Below, one piece after another: positions 52,901 to 54,452 of a DNA stretch of 54,452 nt. Each line of letters begins with the position of its first letter. The first letter of the stretch is position 1. This DNA comes from Bacillota bacterium (lineage in GTDB: Bacteria; Bacillota; Limnochordia; DTU080): contig DUQB01000194.1 in assembly GCA_012838035.1 (NCBI GenBank), positions 1-54,452 of the forward strand, read 5' to 3'. The position numbers and the translations under genes are program-made. The notes beneath the pieces were generated by a model. That model was given only the letters and a program-made list of their open reading frames with translations, did not search any database and was not told where the DNA came from.

Positions 52901-53890
52901 GACATCAGAAGTAACTGTCGCGACCTGTCTGTATGCTGCGTCATAGAGCTGCACCTGCACGCCGGATAACCGCACTCCTTCAGCGCTGACACTGCCTCTA
53001 ACCCGGCATTGCCCCGCTTGCGGCGCTTGGTCCAGCAGCTCTATGCTCCCTTGCGCCAGGAGCGCCGCATCCAGCCCCGTCACCTGATAACGATACGTAC
53101 CCGGCGTGCGTCCTGCGGTATCCCAGTAAAAAACGCTCCACTGTTCAGCCGTAACCATAACAACTTCACTATGTACCTGCACGCCGGCAGCGTCTCGCAT
53201 AGTCAGAGTCGCCGGAAAACTGGGTTGAGTAAAATCGCCCCCCGAAAAGTAGGTAATGCTCACCCGATCGCCCGCTACAGCCGGTTGCGGCCATACATAG
53301 GACGGGATCAAATCGGCGCCTCCGGCCATGGTCAGATGCAAATCGGCGCCATAGGGACCGCCCGGGCGATCATCCCAGCGGGCATCGACTCTAAAGCCCA
53401 GGGTGAGGCTTCTGCCATCCGGTTCGGTCGGCAGCGCATCTTCCGCCACCATTTGCGGCGTATCTCGCAACGGCGTCCACTGCGCTACGGCATCCGGCGT
53501 AATCAGCGCCCATGACAACCGTTCCAGAGGTAACTGTGCGCCATCGGCCGCCTGCAGAGGACCGCCGCCTTTGATGCTGAGGTACCAGGGCGCAGACGAC
53601 CACAGAGTCAACTGCAAAGCATTGGACCAGATTACCGGCCGACCGGGCACAGTAGTACCCAGGTCTATGCTCACCAACTCCCCGGAGATACCAATACCGG
53701 CGCTGTAACCTAGTTGGGTCCATAGCAACTGGATGAACGCCGCAAGCCCGATACCTATCAACAACAATATTGCGGGCGTAGACGATTTTCGCGGCCTTGC
53801 GCGTCCCGGTAGAAGACCGCTACCGGCGCGCCTAGCAGCCAAGTACCGGCGTACCATCCATAGGGCTGTTTGCATAGAGTGCTGGTCCAT
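49907..53890 (-). CDS. Large envelope protein, candidate outer-membrane barrel fused to surface domains
   Basis: The 1327-residue protein starts with a basic segment and one span (about 40-58). Several beta domains follow: a carboxypeptidase-regulatory-like domain (about 295-375; GEFTFVALPVGGYHLEV), a CARDB/DUF11-like domain (about 380-500) and an SdrD-B-like segment (about 530-575; WDRNENGRRDPTEEGIGG). The last 400 residues are short amphipathic strands rich in aromatic residues, such as LQLQHGFGRWSWQW and GGLELRYSQG, ending in WQIALK. That pattern looks like an outer-membrane barrel, which fits the secretin found in the same window. I do not recognise a specific family; usher- or porin-like export is one idea. 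ATG 53890 has a distant ribosome site. Confidence 0.6.
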   Translation of the reverse strand: MDQHSMQTALWMVRRYLAARRAGSGLLPGRARPRKSSTPAILLLIGIGLAAFIQLLWTQLGYSAGIGISGELVSIDLGTTVPGRPVIWSNALQLTLWSSAPWYLSIKGGGPLQAADGAQLPLERLSWALITPDAVAQWTPLRDTPQMVAEDALPTEPDGRSLTLGFRVDARWDDRPGGPYGADLHLTMAGGADLIPSYVWPQPAVAGDRVSITYFSGGDFTQPSFPATLTMRDAAGVQVHSEVVMVTAEQWSVFYWDTAGRTPGTYRYQVTGLDAALLAQGSIELLDQAPQAGQCRVRGSVSAEGVRLSGVQVQLYDAAYRQVATVTSDVAGEFTFVALPVGGYHLEVRHPGYLPWQSERFYLAEATETHNAQVELIPNNALSIQADYRIVRTLSGERSAGNGAQGMQPGDIVAVTAIVRNTGTRSLHAPVVEVSWPEGLTGLCEATVDSSVCVYALPNLAPGESAPFQTSGVARWAQAPDPFSFHEPHTHSIQIAAHAWAQNADDTLTLVSAPTRFLTLTSRRPGQTAGYLAVQLYWDRNENGRRDPTEEGIGGVELRLSGGERIKTQSDGWAYTPVADEVVSVWLTAAKHAETIPQFMAADALNQLLQDDVLLYQGVIRPGAAEVVRIGLNGDGMPTQPPGNRLELLWTPGAPASWQALGHLRTGGENWQLTLDMPLRFSAAYFFPLSKGGKQFHQLRAGRNATKPYLIWHGQIQTASTEQVPQNVIDAQLALGTQVPAVWERLPLLGSGPYQLPVRVEAVHQVVGCYLGKQVNLTAQQYDWSPMGTLWLSQSPQEWLPERHASELQQSAVTNVCANELENVLYVLYLPETTAAEASPALAASMRIHTYPDAVAAGNANDQWQLRWLHPWAQDDSTRWRWGFVRQSSGGRFAWELGTFADPGFSLAETWALAPTVPGGAGDMAPDHALAPLRGLPIYLNVEQTWQGDNWLLQANYQSLRSWRVRTIKAAWRFQTPLVGDIGLTLRRFTGDVPAYVGAAGTGLDFTIQLQHGFGRWSWQWQQRFPLWLSTQAGDSGSEKKGRLQPAGVFRVHWQAEERSGINAALQLNTQNMQGALDVGWRGVTESSRQIAAGMRCQVPLGRILAQMLNPAAGETDGALSLSWTPWLQAGWRSAQNPYGLEVQLSYQGGRLPIARFGLRLGSIRTQWEQSAQTRKWRLWYVGAHGSDFLAAQLEYNTEKEQPEATFTGRIIWQGSIPYLGNDTTGSISLQWGAYRGEQAQVTATSGVLAASVRRQFGANAFALGTNWPWYSARSADDAHAIAQQSWCTWVLWERRLLQKTAFSLWGGLELRYSQGTWAPRWQIALK

Positions 53891-54019
53891 CGTATTCTTT
53901 GCGTCACTCCTCAGTTGTCCGCCTGCGAGCGCATCTCACGCCGGGAGAGCGTCAAAAGCTCTGCGACATAACGTGCATGCTTTCGCAGACTACTACCGTG
54001 TTCGCGGCCTAAGCGTGTT

Positions 54020-54452
54020 CTAACGTTGTACCAACTGCGTGGCAGGCAGCCGGATCGATTCTTGCCAGGCGGCCACCAAAACGCCCTGTTGCTGCACTAA
54101 AGCTTGCACCAGGTACTCACCAGGAACCATATTAGCCACGTGCAGCGGGCTGCTAAACAGTCGGCCGCTTGTCGCGGCAATCTCACCCACAGCCGCGTTA
54201 CGGGCAATGAGGGTACCATCCAGGGAAAGCAACCGCAGTTCCAGCTCTACGGCGCCGGCCACATTGCCCCGATTGCCGACCAATGCTTGTATTAATACGA
54301 CGCCCGGGCCATCGTGCGATACCTGCACCTGTTCGAGGTGTACATCAACCGCAGCCAACTCGTACGGACGTACGATACGCATGGCCGCTTGAGCAACAGC
54401 CTCAGGCGCAGAATCGGGCACGAATCGCACTACATAGTCGCCTTGGGGCAGC
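54020..54452 (-). CDS. Partial beta-rich surface protein (5' end outside window)
   Basis: The frame is open through the right edge: codons before the in-frame GTG at 54430 read LPQGDYVV, matching the end of a repeat unit, so the start lies beyond the window. The visible 144 residues hold a CARDB-like beta domain (VVLIQALVGNRGNVAGAVELEL) and a MVPGEYLVQAL segment similar in form to the LPQGDYVV end. The gene ends 129 bases before the 1327-residue gene and is probably in the same operon. The function is not known. Confidence 0.65.
   Translation of the reverse strand, partial: LPQGDYVVRFVPDSAPEAVAQAAMRIVRPYELAAVDVHLEQVQVSHDGPGVVLIQALVGNRGNVAGAVELELRLLSLDGTLIARNAAVGEIAATSGRLFSSPLHVANMVPGEYLVQALVQQQGVLVAAWQESIRLPATQLVQR

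Noticed and set aside
1-54452. tRNA, rRNA, CRISPR arrays, insertion sequences, prophage or toxin-antitoxin genes
   Set aside because: Looked for by eye on both strands; no cloverleaf, regular spaced repeats, transposase or integrase motifs were seen.

Overview
The window reads as chromosomal DNA of a Bacillota-like, probably spore-forming and probably diderm bacterium. The left end has the Bacillus-type order comFA-comFC-csrA-hpf, and a DegS/DegU-type two-component pair and a GerE-like regulator also occur. However, the Tad pilus locus encodes a full secretin, a large surface protein ends in a stretch that looks like an outer-membrane barrel, and the big sugar-binding protein has a signal peptide with no lipobox. 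A Limnochordia-like lineage would fit, but that is inference. Nearly all genes lie on the minus strand; only one two-gene unit (about 6.6-10.05 kb) is on the plus strand. I saw no tRNA, rRNA, insertion sequence, prophage or CRISPR array.

Layout, left to right. 0-6.1 kb (minus): a single-domain left-handed beta-helix acyltransferase-like gene, a Nudix hydrolase, comFA, comFC, csrA, a zinc-ribbon gene and hpf; the flagellar genes that usually sit in this neighbourhood are absent. 6.6-10.05 kb (plus): a GH38 alpha-mannosidase-like protein whose zinc and nucleophile positions appear substituted, followed by a possible SPOCS/DUF3794 spore protein. 10.1-13.3 kb (minus): pantothenate operon DUF2520-panB-panC-panD with an extended -10 promoter and a terminator. 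13.4-25.0 kb (minus): a seven-gene oligosaccharide uptake locus with one 1042-residue binding protein, two complete permease pairs, an NHL-TPR-Yip1 membrane protein and a DUF5696 protein, but no ATPase. 25.8-30.1 kb (minus): recD2, a TIM-barrel isomerase-like gene and a D-2-hydroxyacid dehydrogenase.

30.3-41.2 kb (minus): a Tad/Flp pilus operon (flp, tadE-like, tadG-like, cpaB, a secretin N-domain paralogue, secretin, receiver-TadZ, cpaF, tadB, tadC) ending in a DUF192 gene and an orphan LuxR-type HTH. 41.5-44.0 kb (minus): a Crp-family regulator, a DegS-like kinase and a DegU-like response regulator. 44.3-49.8 kb (minus): a Gfo/Idh oxidoreductase, mtnP, a VanZ-like protein, a CHASE2 adenylate cyclase and a FecR protein with a repetitive acidic tail. 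49.9-54.45 kb (minus): a 1327-residue envelope protein and the 3' end of a second beta-rich surface protein cut by the window edge.

A plausible overall picture is a cell that imports glycans with a large dedicated permease cluster and builds a secretin-exported Tad pilus. The Crp/adenylate cyclase and DegS/DegU genes next to the pilus operon are candidates for its control. The least explained parts are the double-permease/Yip1/DUF5696 locus, the apparently inactive GH38 protein, and the barrel-like 1327-residue protein.
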